In this document: piece after piece, positions 1 through 5,754 of the stretch
Position numbering within the stretch: position 1 is the first letter of the stretch
How the letters are laid out: the number at the start of each line of letters is the position of its first letter
Notes under the pieces: generated by a model
Seen by the model: only the letters and a program-made list of their open reading frames with translations
The model's database searches: none
Told to the model about the DNA's origin: nothing
Source: an uncultured Ruminococcus sp.
Lineage (GTDB): Bacteria > Bacillota > Clostridia > Oscillospirales > Ruminococcaceae
Length of the DNA: 5,888 nt
NCBI RefSeq assembly: GCF_946187255.1
Contig: NZ_CAMHRZ010000222.1
Location: 1-5,888 of the forward strand
Reading direction: 5' to 3'
Translations under genes and position numbers: made by a program

Positions 1-79
1 CCTTGAAATGCTTTCAAATTATCCGCAGGAGTTCGACATAAAGCACTATGCGGCTTATGTGGTGATGAAAAAGAAGTAA
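1..79 (+). CDS. 3' end of an unidentified gene (partial, C-terminal 25 residues)
   Basis: An open frame runs from the left edge (codons start at base 2) to a TAA at 77-79, followed in frame by a second TAA at 80-82. The visible tail includes NYPQEFDIKHYAAYVVM and ends in three lysines. The stop lies 15 bases before the next start, and that gene's ribosome binding site begins just after it, so this is probably the preceding operon gene. The tail does not look like the C-terminus of HisH or HisA, the usual neighbours upstream of hisF. It is faintly like the last strand of class I SAM-dependent methyltransferases, but 25 residues cannot establish that. Confidence 0.6.
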   Translation, partial: LEMLSNYPQEFDIKHYAAYVVMKKK

Positions 80-94
80 TAAGGGGGCAGGACT

Positions 95-568
95 ATGGCT
101 TGGCGTGAGATAAGGACGCAGGAGGATATAGAAAACTTCCTCAAAGAGACAGGTGGTATGCATGACAGTGCTGTGGTCTCTGCGAACTATATAAGCGGTG
201 TGCATTGCGACGAGAAAAAAGCCATGTATTTTCCCTATGACGGCGGTTCGCTGCTGCTGACGGTAGACAGTCAATGGGTGGACAGGATAGAGATGCTGTT
301 CACGGGTGTGCAGCACCACTCTATCGCAAGATGCAGAGATATCTGGGAGGGCATACTTGAGTTTCGCGAGGATCTTTACGGAAAGAACCGCCGTGACAGG
401 CTGATAGTCTGGTCTGACTCCAATTACTTCGATGCGGACTACACAAGAAAGTTCTCCCTTAACGAAACATATACGTCCTTTGTTATTGCAGAAAGGCTCA
501 AATGGCGGTTCGCAAAGGAAGCCGACGAGCTTGACTGCCTTGACGATGACTATGAAAGATACACATGA
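95..568 (+). CDS. Conserved hypothetical protein, 157 aa, with N-terminal HDS motif
   Basis: The ATG at 95 is preceded by a good Shine-Dalgarno sequence (AGGGGG near 82-87). The product is soluble and acidic, with no signal peptide or membrane segment. Residues 1-21 form a likely helix (WREIRTQEDIENFLKETGG), followed by MHDSAVVSANYISG at 22-35. This layout of a helix, an HDS motif and a strand ending in SG recurs in small uncharacterised clostridial proteins, some resembling immunity-protein folds; that link is from memory and weak. The middle alternates strands with aromatic and basic residues (VDSQWVDRIEMLF, then RLIVWSDSNYFDAD), and the end is acidic (DELDCLDDDYERYT). It lies 23 bases before hisF on the same strand and is probably co-transcribed. 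No histidine-pathway signature is visible and no function can be assigned. Confidence 0.8.
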   Translation: MAWREIRTQEDIENFLKETGGMHDSAVVSANYISGVHCDEKKAMYFPYDGGSLLLTVDSQWVDRIEMLFTGVQHHSIARCRDIWEGILEFREDLYGKNRRDRLIVWSDSNYFDADYTRKFSLNETYTSFVIAERLKWRFAKEADELDCLDDDYERYT

Positions 569-591
569 GCTTGCCGAAAGGAAGGTAAAAT

Positions 592-1347
592 ATGCTTGCA
601 AAGAGAATAATCCCTTGCCTGGATGTCCGTGACGGAAAGGTCGTAAAGGGTGTGAATTTTGAAGGTATAAAGGAAGTCGGTGACCCCGTTGAGTGTGCCT
701 GCGAGTACAACAAACAGGGTGCTGATGAGATAGTATTCTACGATATCACTGCTTCTCATGAGGGCAGGGGAGTGATGCTGGATGTAGTCAGGAACACCGC
801 TAAAAAGGTATTCGTACCGCTGACCGTCGGCGGCGGTATAAAGACTGTTGATGATATACGCGAGACTCTCCGTGCGGGTGCGGATAAGGTATCCGTCAAT
901 TCGCAGGCAGTGCAGAACCCTCAGCTCATCAAGGACGGTGCCGATATATTCGGCAGCCAGTGTATTTGCGTGGGCGTTGACGCTAAGGCTATCGGGGAAA
1001 ATAAATGGACAGTTTTCATCAACGGCGGCAGGATAGACATGAAACTCGATCTTATCGACTGGGTAAAAAAATGCGAACAGCTGGGCGCGGGTGAGATCTG
1101 CCTCAACTCCATCGACACGGACGGCGTGCGCGGCGGCTTTGATCTGCCCATGCTGAAAGCAGTTGTTGACGCTGTCAAGATACCTGTTATCGCTTCGGGC
1201 GGTGCGGGAAAGCTGGGTGATTTTGCGGAAGCCTTCCTGGAGACCGACTGTTCCGCGGCACTTGCAGCGAGCCTTTTCCATTTCCGTGAGCTGACAGTGG
1301 GTCAGGTAAAGGACGATTGCCGCAGCAAAGGCATCATCGTAAGGTAA
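592..1347 (+). CDS. hisF: Imidazole glycerol phosphate synthase, cyclase subunit HisF
   Basis: This is the cyclase/lyase subunit of the cytoplasmic HisF-HisH complex. It uses ammonia delivered by HisH to convert PRFAR into imidazole glycerol phosphate and AICAR. At 251 aa it has the usual family length for a (beta/alpha)8 barrel. It opens MLAKRIIPCLDVRDGKVVKG, giving the tunnel-gate Arg5, catalytic Asp11 and Lys19. Lys99 lies in ADKVSVNS and the second catalytic Asp130 in GVDAK. Phosphate-binding segments VGGGI (79-83) and IASGGAGK, and the C-terminal AALAASLFHFRE, are intact. The ATG at 592 follows AAAGGAAGG (578-585). The partner gene hisH is outside the window. The next gene begins 4 bases after the stop, within reach of translational coupling. 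No missing catalytic residue was seen. Confidence 0.97.
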   Translation: MLAKRIIPCLDVRDGKVVKGVNFEGIKEVGDPVECACEYNKQGADEIVFYDITASHEGRGVMLDVVRNTAKKVFVPLTVGGGIKTVDDIRETLRAGADKVSVNSQAVQNPQLIKDGADIFGSQCICVGVDAKAIGENKWTVFINGGRIDMKLDLIDWVKKCEQLGAGEICLNSIDTDGVRGGFDLPMLKAVVDAVKIPVIASGGAGKLGDFAEAFLETDCSAALAASLFHFRELTVGQVKDDCRSKGIIVR

Positions 1348-1351
1348 TACT

Positions 1352-2008
1352 ATGAGCAAAAGCGTAAGTGTCTGCGGTATCGACTGCTCGGTATGCTATT
1401 GCTTTGAAAAGAGTATGTGTACCGGCTGTGACAGCAACAAGGGAAAAGTGTTCCACTGCCCTCCCGATACCGAGTGCGCCATATACGGCTGCTGTGTGAC
1501 AAAGCACGGCTATCGCGATTGTTCCGAATGCGGCGAACTTCCGTGTGAGATATGGAATAGTACCCGCGACCCGAAGTACAGCGACGAAGAATTCGCAAAG
1601 AATATTGCCGACAGGGTAGAAATGCTCAAAAACGGCAGGCTGTGCTTTTCTTCGGAGTACGCAGACGTAAGGCTTTGGAAGAACAGGGTACTGCTGACAT
1701 GGAAAAAGGAAGCAAAGTTTGAAAACTACCGTTCTCCCACCTGTGCGGCGCTTGAACTGATGGGAAAATACAGCTGTGATCTAGTAATAGATGCGAGAAA
1801 CGGCTTTGAGGACGAAAAGGCTGACGTTGAGTGGGGCTTCACGTTCCTGCTTCCCGAGATGGCAAAAACGGGCTGCAAGACTGTATGGTTCATAATGAAC
1901 GAGGTCAATGAGAACGAGATAGGCGAAGAGATGGATATGTGGGGAACCGAGTTCGGAAAGTATTTCACTGTAAGAAAAGTTGACAGCTCCGAAAAGGTGA
2001 GTGACTGA
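1352..2008 (+). CDS. DUF3795-type cysteine-rich protein with additional C-terminal domain, 218 aa
   Basis: Residues 1 to about 93 match the DUF3795 pattern: VCGIDCSVCYCF near the N-terminus, then CTGC, a CAIYGCC segment, and CSECGELPCEIW. Thirteen cysteines fall within residues 8-65 (8, 12, 15, 17, 23, 26, 36, 42, 47, 48, 57, 60, 65), suggesting bound zinc or an iron-sulfur cluster; this is inference, as the family has no settled function. DUF3795 proteins are often only about 80-130 aa. Here a second part follows (about 96-218) with likely alternating strands and helices, including RLWKNRVLLTWKK, KFENYRSPTCAALELM, CDLVIDARNGFEDEK, VEWGFTFLLPEMAKTG and CKTVWFIMNEV. No signal peptide or membrane helix is seen. 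The ATG at 1352 uses AAGG at 1341-1344, inside the end of hisF. The stop directly abuts the next ATG, so it is probably co-translated with its neighbours. Confidence 0.88.
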   Translation: MSKSVSVCGIDCSVCYCFEKSMCTGCDSNKGKVFHCPPDTECAIYGCCVTKHGYRDCSECGELPCEIWNSTRDPKYSDEEFAKNIADRVEMLKNGRLCFSSEYADVRLWKNRVLLTWKKEAKFENYRSPTCAALELMGKYSCDLVIDARNGFEDEKADVEWGFTFLLPEMAKTGCKTVWFIMNEVNENEIGEEMDMWGTEFGKYFTVRKVDSSEKVSD

Positions 2009-2410
2009 ATGATAGAGTATAAGACTACACATGAATTCACCGAACAGCAGCTGGAACGGCTGTTTTTATCGGTGGAATGGTCATCGGGACATTTTTCCGA
2101 CAAACTCGTTGTGGCTATGAAGAATTACGATACCGTATTCTCTGCATGGGACGGCGACAAACTTGTTGGTATGCTTTGTGCGCTTGATGACGGCATAATG
2201 ACCGCCTATATCCATTATCTGCTTGTTGATCCCGAGTATCAGGGCAGGCAGATAGGCAGGACACTTGTTGAACAGGCAAAGGAAAAATACAAGGATTATC
2301 TGCGCATAGTGCTGGTATCATACGACGACGAAGCGCATTTTTACGAGAACTGCGGCTTTAAGCGTGAAGAGAAGTCTTCACCGATGTGCATAACAAGTCT
2401 GTGGACTTAA
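2009..2410 (+). CDS. GNAT-family N-acetyltransferase, 133 aa
   Basis: A small single-domain acetyltransferase of the GNAT fold, which would transfer an acetyl group from acetyl-CoA to an unknown amine. The strand pair FSAWDGDKLVGMLCALDDG (44-62) is followed by motif A, with strand YIHYLLVDPEYQ and the pyrophosphate loop QGRQIGRTL (78-86). Motif B near the end is HFYENCGFKREE, with Tyr112 at the position of the usual general acid. The loop has Gln81 where the Q/RxxGxG consensus has its first glycine, a variation seen in other GNATs. The ATG at 2009 begins at the base after the preceding TGA, with AAAAGGTGA at 1992-2000 as ribosome binding site, so coupling to the DUF3795 gene is likely. Nothing in the protein shows its substrate. 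Confidence 0.92.
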   Translation: MIEYKTTHEFTEQQLERLFLSVEWSSGHFSDKLVVAMKNYDTVFSAWDGDKLVGMLCALDDGIMTAYIHYLLVDPEYQGRQIGRTLVEQAKEKYKDYLRIVLVSYDDEAHFYENCGFKREEKSSPMCITSLWT

Positions 2411-2422
2411 AGGTCTGATATC

Positions 2423-2797
2423 ATGAAAAAATATATGCGTATACAAGGTCGCGAGCTTGCTTACAGAACCGGCAAGCCTGTGGGAGTCTTCATACTTAAC
2501 TGGCGAAGAGTAAGAGACGGTGTTTACTCGCAGGAAGACTGTGAGCTTTATGAGCAGACAGAAGAATGGTTCAGGCAGCATCTTCCCGAACCGCCTTTTT
2601 ACGGCAAGGATAATGAGAATCCTCAGGGCGCGATAACTTATTTCAAGACGGATAAGTACGAAGATATGCGCGAAAAGGCTGAGATACTGATGTCACTGCT
2701 TGATAAGTACAAGGTGCCTTATGATATAGTCTATACCGATCATGTGGGCAGGATAATCTACGAGGACGATCATCAGGTCGCGGTCATTGATGAATAA
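2423..2797 (+). CDS. Conserved hypothetical protein, 124 aa
   Basis: A small soluble protein of unrecognised function. The ATG at 2423 follows AAAGG at 2409-2413, which overlaps the stop of the acetyltransferase gene. The N-terminus reads MRIQGRELAYRTGKPVGVFI (5-24), followed by a basic stretch NWRRVRDGV (26-34), a helix with EQTEEWFRQHLPEPPFY, the strand-like AITYFKTDKYEDM, and a helix EKAEILMSLLDKYKVPYDIV. The end is strand-rich (GRIIYEDDHQVAVIDE). The arginine-rich segment and the conserved-looking PPFY are the most distinctive points. I recall similar clostridial hypothetical proteins but no named domain. It ends 10 bases before the hisI ATG and is almost certainly in the same transcript. 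No histidine-related motif, signal peptide or membrane segment is visible. Confidence 0.8.
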   Translation: MKKYMRIQGRELAYRTGKPVGVFILNWRRVRDGVYSQEDCELYEQTEEWFRQHLPEPPFYGKDNENPQGAITYFKTDKYEDMREKAEILMSLLDKYKVPYDIVYTDHVGRIIYEDDHQVAVIDE

Positions 2798-2802
2798 AGG
2801 AG
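2796..2802 (+). promoter_or_regulatory. Ribosome binding site that sets the hisI start
   Basis: AAAGGAG lies 5 bases before the ATG at 2808. The same frame stays open to a TTG at 2787 and an ATG at 2790, but those overlap the preceding gene, have no comparable site upstream, and would add residues before the usual HisI N-terminus. The start at 2808 is therefore preferred. The site begins inside the TAA stop of the upstream gene. Confidence 0.8.
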
Positions 2803-2807
2803 TTATT

Positions 2808-3161
2808 ATGAGCAAGATAAAAGTTGATCTTAATGATCTTGATAAATACTTTGTAAAAAGCGAGCTTATCCCTGCGATATGCTACGAGGTCGATACAAAG
2901 ACCGTGCTGATGCTGGCGTATATGAACAAGGAGAGCCTGAAAAAGACGCTGGAAACAGGCTACACCTGGTTCTGGAGCAGGTCGAGACAGGAATACTGGA
3001 ACAAGGGCGCTACCAGCGGTCATTTGCAGAAAGTGGTATCTATCTACGGCGACTGCGATGATGACACACTGCTTGTGAATGTCAGGCAGACGGGCGTTGC
3101 CTGCCATACAGGTTCGTACAGCTGCTTTTTCAATGAGATGTATAATGAGGAGGAAGAATAA
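2808..3161 (+). CDS. hisI: Phosphoribosyl-AMP cyclohydrolase HisI
   Basis: A cytoplasmic zinc-dependent enzyme that hydrolyses the N1-C6 bond of phosphoribosyl-AMP, the third step of histidine biosynthesis. The 117-aa product is the monofunctional form. Family landmarks are in order: LMLAYMNKESL (34-44), FWSRSRQEYWNKGATSGH (55-72), the metal-binding GDCDDD (81-86, Asp82, Asp84 and Asp86 with Cys83), and VACHTGSYSCFF (97-108) supplying Cys99 and Cys106. These three cysteines and the aspartates correspond to the zinc and magnesium ligands known for the family. Ala68 and His72 replace the Glu and Asn of the KGETSGN version, as I recall from other clostridial HisI proteins, so this is probably not a defect. 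The stop TAATG shares one base with the hisE start. Confidence 0.96.
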   Translation: MSKIKVDLNDLDKYFVKSELIPAICYEVDTKTVLMLAYMNKESLKKTLETGYTWFWSRSRQEYWNKGATSGHLQKVVSIYGDCDDDTLLVNVRQTGVACHTGSYSCFFNEMYNEEEE

Positions 3162-3499
3162 TGACAGTATATCAGGAGATATTCGAGGTATTAAAGGCAA
3201 GAAAGGAACAGTTCGACAAGGGCGAAGCACCCGAGAAGAGCTACACCTGCTATCTCTATCAGCAGGGCGTTGACAAGATATGCAAGAAGGTGGGCGAGGA
3301 AGCTGCCGAGACTATCATCGCCGCAAAGAACGGCGACAATGCCGAACTGATGAACGAGATAAACGATCTGCTGTACCATGTAATGGTGCTGGCGGTAAAC
3401 CAGGGTCTTGACTGGGCTGACGTTGAAAAGGTGCTGGATGAGCGCAACGAGAAGATAGGCAATCTCAAGCAGTTCAAGACGGTGGACAAGAACACCTGA
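3161..3499 (+). CDS. hisE: Phosphoribosyl-ATP pyrophosphatase HisE
   Basis: HisE hydrolyses phosphoribosyl-ATP to phosphoribosyl-AMP and pyrophosphate, the second step of the pathway, giving the substrate of HisI. The 112-aa product is an all-alpha protein related to MazG. The metal-binding pattern EExxE...ExxD is complete: Glu46, Glu47 and Glu50 in VGEEAAETIIAAK, then Glu66 and Asp69 in NEINDLLYHVMVL. The family signature KSYTCYLYQQG precedes it at 26-36, and VEKVLDERN lies near the end. The ATG shares its first base with the hisI stop, and GAGGAGGA (3147-3154) sits 6 bases upstream, the strongest ribosome binding site in the operon. hisE is the last gene before a terminator. Confidence 0.96.
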   Translation: MTVYQEIFEVLKARKEQFDKGEAPEKSYTCYLYQQGVDKICKKVGEEAAETIIAAKNGDNAELMNEINDLLYHVMVLAVNQGLDWADVEKVLDERNEKIGNLKQFKTVDKNT

Positions 3500-3523
3500 T
3501 AACAGTATTTCACTGTGATATAC

Positions 3524-3562
3524 ATATCCCTTCGCACACGGCGGGGGGATATTTCATTTTTT
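3524..3562 (+). terminator. Rho-independent terminator of the his operon
   Basis: A 12-bp stem, ATATCCCTTCGC (3524-3535) with GCGGGGGGATAT (3541-3552), closes a 5-base loop ACACG. Two of the pairs are T-G. The tract TTCATTTTTT follows at 3553-3562. It begins 25 bases after the hisE stop. A weaker 5-bp hairpin (ACAGT/ACTGT, 3502-3516) lies between the stop and this stem. Confidence 0.9.
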
Positions 3563-3563
3563 A

Positions 3564-3593
3564 TGCACACCGCAGGGCTCATGCGAATATGAT
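3564..3593 (+). promoter_or_regulatory. Weak candidate promoter for the 255-aa protein gene
   Basis: TATGAT at 3588-3593 differs from the vegetative -10 consensus at one base. TGCACA at 3564-3569 is a poor -35 match (four of six) at an 18-base spacing. A promoter is expected here because the gene follows a terminator, but this assignment rests on short matches. It would place transcript initiation near 3600, inside the hairpin described at 3584-3626, so the two proposals conflict. Confidence 0.3.
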
Positions 3594-3626
3594 GTAGAGA
3601 AGCAAAAAACTTCACATTATCATTCG
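3584..3626 (+). other. Imperfect leader hairpin next to a ribosome binding site
   Basis: CGAAT (3584-3588) pairs with ATTCG (3622-3626). The stem continues with AT against AT, GATGT against ACATT (one G-U pair) and GAAG (3599-3602) against CTTC (3610-3613), around the loop CAAAAAA. This gives 16 pairs interrupted by one single-base bulge and one three-base bulge. Its base overlaps the first two bases of CGGGAGGT, the ribosome binding site for the ATG at 3639. The pairing was traced by hand and no folding energy was calculated. It is AT-rich and could be coincidental. Confidence 0.4.
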
Positions 3627-3638
3627 GGAGGTATTCAC

Positions 3639-4406
3639 ATGAGCGAAACAAAGAACAGACCCGGCGGCAGTTTCAAGGAAGCTGTGTGCATCGATGCTTT
3701 GCGCATATACGATTCATGCAGTGCGCAGGACTGTCTGGAGGACGTAGAATTCACATTCAGCACAGAGGATCAGGAGCTGCTGAATGATGCGGCATACATC
3801 AAGACCAGGTCGATAGACGTAACGGATGTCAATTTCAGTATAAGCCCCGTCGCATTCAATCAGGGCTTCTATTCGGTGGATGTGACCTACAATTTCCGTG
3901 CGCAGGTGGAGGTATTCAGCGGTGATAATACGCCCCCCACAGTCATCTACGGCACAGCGGTATTCACGAAAAAGGTGATACTCTACGGCGGTGACGGCGG
4001 GACACAGCGCTTTGTATCGGATGCGGGTCTTGTGACCGCACAGGAGACCCCCACTTCGGGCTGTGCCTGCTGCAGGTCGCTGTGTACTCTGCCAACCGCT
4101 TCGGTAAGTCTGGTGGAACCCATGTGCCTTGACACCACCCTGACTGCCGCAGACCCCGAAACAGGCGTGCGCAGTGTGCAGATAACGGTAGGCATTTTTG
4201 CCATAATCTCCCTTGCCCGCCCCGTGCCGCTGATGATACCCGTCTATGACTACTGCATACCCGGCAAGGAATGCACCTCAACAAGCAGTACTCCCTGCGA
4301 GATGTTTGAGCAGATAGTTTTCCCCACCAACGAATTTTTCCCCAGAGGACTTGAAACAGGCGGCTGTATGAACGGCTGCAATGATCCCGATAACACCAAA
4401 GGCTGA
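3639..4406 (+). CDS. Cysteine-rich protein of unknown function, 255 aa
   Basis: The ATG at 3639 follows CGGGAGGT (3625-3632) at ideal spacing. There is no signal peptide or clear membrane helix. Residues 15-36 carry AVCIDALRIYDSCSAQDCLE with cysteines at 17, 27 and 32. Residues 53-117 look like a beta-rich domain (VTDVNFSISPVAFNQGFYSV, then VDVTYNFRAQVEVF and YGTAVFTKKVILYGG). A cysteine knot SGCACCRSLC (140-149) is followed by a second segment holding PMCLDTTL and VPLMIPVYDYCIPGKECTST. The tail includes IVFPTNEFFPRG and CMNGCNDPDN. Thirteen cysteines in total suggest metal binding or disulfides in an assembled structure. It resembles an uncharacterised conserved clostridial family, known to me only from memory. 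A structural or spore-layer role is conceivable but nothing here proves it. It stands alone between two terminators. Confidence 0.88.
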   Translation: MSETKNRPGGSFKEAVCIDALRIYDSCSAQDCLEDVEFTFSTEDQELLNDAAYIKTRSIDVTDVNFSISPVAFNQGFYSVDVTYNFRAQVEVFSGDNTPPTVIYGTAVFTKKVILYGGDGGTQRFVSDAGLVTAQETPTSGCACCRSLCTLPTASVSLVEPMCLDTTLTAADPETGVRSVQITVGIFAIISLARPVPLMIPVYDYCIPGKECTSTSSTPCEMFEQIVFPTNEFFPRGLETGGCMNGCNDPDNTKG

Positions 4407-4412
4407 AAAAAC

Positions 4413-4439
4413 AGCGCTGTTGCACAATGCAGCAGCGCT
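4413..4439. terminator. Bidirectional terminator between convergent genes
   Basis: AGCGCTGTTGCA (4413-4424) pairs with TGCAGCAGCGCT (4428-4439) around a 3-base loop CAA, giving 12 pairs with one G-U. On the + strand the stem is followed by TTGTATATTT. On the - strand it is followed by TTTTTT (the A-run at 4406-4411). It lies 7 bases after the + strand stop and 12 bases from the - strand stop, so it can serve both genes and is better formed for the - strand transcript. Confidence 0.88.
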
Positions 4440-4450
4440 TTGTATATTTA

Positions 4451-5341
4451 TCATGTTTGTGCGGAGGGCTTTGCTTTGTCGTTCCAAAAGTTATTGTAGA
4501 AGAACACCAGCACTGCCATCGCGATTATTATCACATAGCCCACAAAGCTCCATTTATCGGGCAGCTGGTTTAAAAACAGCACGCCTAGAATGGTGGAGAA
4601 TATCAGCTGTGAGTAATCGTAGACGGATATCTCCTTTGCGGGGGCGTGGGAGTAAGCCGCTGTTATGGAGAACTGTCCGCCTGCCGCTGAGATGCCCGCA
4701 CCCAGCAGGAAGATGAACTGCGCCGCAGTCATGGGCTTGAACTGTATTATCATGAAAGGCAGTGTCAGCAGGCAGGAAAATGCCGAGAAATACGCCACTA
4801 TCACAGGACCCTTAACGCCCTTCTGACCGAGATAACGCACACAGGTGTAGGCAAGTCCCGCGCCCATCCCGCCGAAAAATCCGCATAAAGCAGGGACGAG
4901 CTCCACATTTGAAAAGGTGGGCTTGATGATGAACATACTGCCGCAGAATGCCCCGACGACAGTCAGTGCCTGAAACGGCGTCAGCTTTTCTTTCAGGAAT
5001 ATGAAAGAGAAGACAATGACGAAAAATGGCGACATCTTGTTGAGCATCAATGCATCCGAGAGGTTCATTTTGCCCAGTGCGTAGAAATTACCTATCATGC
5101 CTATACTTCCGCCGAACGCCCTGACGAACAGCACCGCATGGTTTTTCTTGTCGCCTATCTCGAATTTGGTATGGCTCTTTTTGAGGGAGCCGATGGCTAT
5201 GAACAGCGCGAAAAAGTTCCTGAAAAACACCTTCTGCATGGTGGGCAGGTCGCCCGATTTTGTCACGCACAGTCCCATCACCGCAAAGCAGAAGGCGGAC
5301 AGCACGATATAGAATATCGCCTTGTACTTGCTTTTAACCAT
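4451..5341 (-). CDS. EamA/DMT-family membrane transporter, 296 aa
   Basis: A cytoplasmic-membrane protein of the drug/metabolite transporter superfamily with two EamA repeats and ten predicted helices, roughly 7-26, 34-53, 67-89, 94-115, 120-140, 148-171, 178-201, 207-231, 240-261 and 264-287. The family feature of a charged FLKEK (115-119) before helix 5 is present in the first repeat; the matching place in the second reads FLNQLPD. The first repeat includes FRNFFAL and the alanine/leucine-rich LSDALMLNKMSPFF typical of the group. The substrate cannot be read from sequence; members export or import amino acids, nucleotide-type metabolites or cofactors. ATG at 5341 is preferred over GTG at 5350 because GGGAAAG (5357-5351) lies 10 bases upstream of the ATG but directly against the GTG. 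The gene overlaps the DUF3783 gene by 8 bases. Confidence 0.93.
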   Translation of the reverse strand: MVKSKYKAIFYIVLSAFCFAVMGLCVTKSGDLPTMQKVFFRNFFALFIAIGSLKKSHTKFEIGDKKNHAVLFVRAFGGSIGMIGNFYALGKMNLSDALMLNKMSPFFVIVFSFIFLKEKLTPFQALTVVGAFCGSMFIIKPTFSNVELVPALCGFFGGMGAGLAYTCVRYLGQKGVKGPVIVAYFSAFSCLLTLPFMIIQFKPMTAAQFIFLLGAGISAAGGQFSITAAYSHAPAKEISVYDYSQLIFSTILGVLFLNQLPDKWSFVGYVIIIAMAVLVFFYNNFWNDKAKPSAQT

Positions 5342-5741
5342 TGCCGTCACGCTTTCCCATGTTAGTCATATACTCATGTTCTTTCGCTAGTTCATCAGCC
5401 AGCGCCGAGACTTTCCAGTCCCTGTTGTGGGGTGTCAGCATCGCTTTGAGGGGTATGCTGACCTTTTCCGCCCGCAGTTTTTCCAGCAGGCTGTTCATAT
5501 CATTTCTGTCAAGCCCCGAGAGTATCAGTATCTCCGCCGAAACGCCACTGCGTTCTTCGCTTTTTTCATAGCCCTTCAACCCGCAGATATATCCCACCGT
5601 ATCACTGCCGCAGTCATCGTCTACGCTTTTGTATCCGATGCCCAGAGCCTCTGTTATCCTCATGATAGCAGCCTCTTTTTCCTCACCGACATTGATGCCC
5701 GCCGCCAGCTTCGGCAGCGCCGCCGTAACTCTTGCCTTCAT
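5334..5741 (-). CDS. DUF3783-type protein, 135 aa
   Basis: The C-terminal part, about residues 70-125, matches the DUF3783 pattern: ILILSGLDRNDMNSLLEKLR, then VSIPLKAMLTPHNRDWKVS and ADELAKEHEYM. The family has no established function. Residues 1-60 (MKARVTAALPKLAAGI, MRITEALGIGYKSV, DDDCGSDTVGYICGLKGYE) are a less familiar N-terminal part with two cysteines (44 and 53). Upstream codons are open in this frame, but the ATG at 5741 has AGGAAG 7 bases before it and gives a natural N-terminus. The TAA stop lies within the start of the EamA transporter gene, and the preceding gene ends 11 bases upstream, so all three are probably one operon. The protein is soluble with no signal peptide. Confidence 0.88.
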   Translation of the reverse strand: MKARVTAALPKLAAGINVGEEKEAAIMRITEALGIGYKSVDDDCGSDTVGYICGLKGYEKSEERSGVSAEILILSGLDRNDMNSLLEKLRAEKVSIPLKAMLTPHNRDWKVSALADELAKEHEYMTNMGKRDGNG

Positions 5742-5745
5742 TTTA

Positions 5746-5754
5746 CCACTTCCT
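5746..5754 (-). promoter_or_regulatory. Ribosome binding site that sets the DUF3783 start
   Basis: Read on the - strand, AGGAAGTGG (5754 to 5746) sits just before the ATG at 5741 and overlaps the TAG stop of the preceding gene by two bases. The longer open frame reaching 5783 has no comparable site and would overlap the upstream coding region, so it is not used. Confidence 0.75.

Noticed and set aside
14..601. A 195-codon - strand open frame opposite the 157-aa hypothetical gene.
   Set aside because: The + strand frame has a strong ribosome binding site, correct operon spacing and protein-like composition; the antisense frame shows none of these.
550..1359. A 269-codon open frame on the - strand opposite hisF.
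   Set aside because: It is fully antisense to a clearly recognisable hisF with all catalytic residues; its translation has no family features and no ribosome binding site was seen.
2787..2807. An earlier hisI start (TTG at 2787 or ATG at 2790).
   Set aside because: The AAAGGAG site at 2796-2802 is correctly placed only for the ATG at 2808, and the extra residues do not belong to the family N-terminus.
2996..3025. HisI residues Ala68 and His72 differ from the KGETSGN form of the motif, suggesting a possible defect.
   Set aside because: The metal ligands are all present, and the KGATSGH form is, to my recollection, common in clostridial HisI proteins.
3502..3516. A small hairpin ACAGT/ACTGT after hisE as a separate terminator.
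   Set aside because: It has only five pairs and no T-tract; the strong terminator follows 8 bases later.
3964..4425. A - strand open frame of 153 codons opposite the cysteine-rich gene.
   Set aside because: Its product is an arginine-, serine- and cysteine-rich mixture typical of antisense translation, and it would begin within the terminator hairpin.
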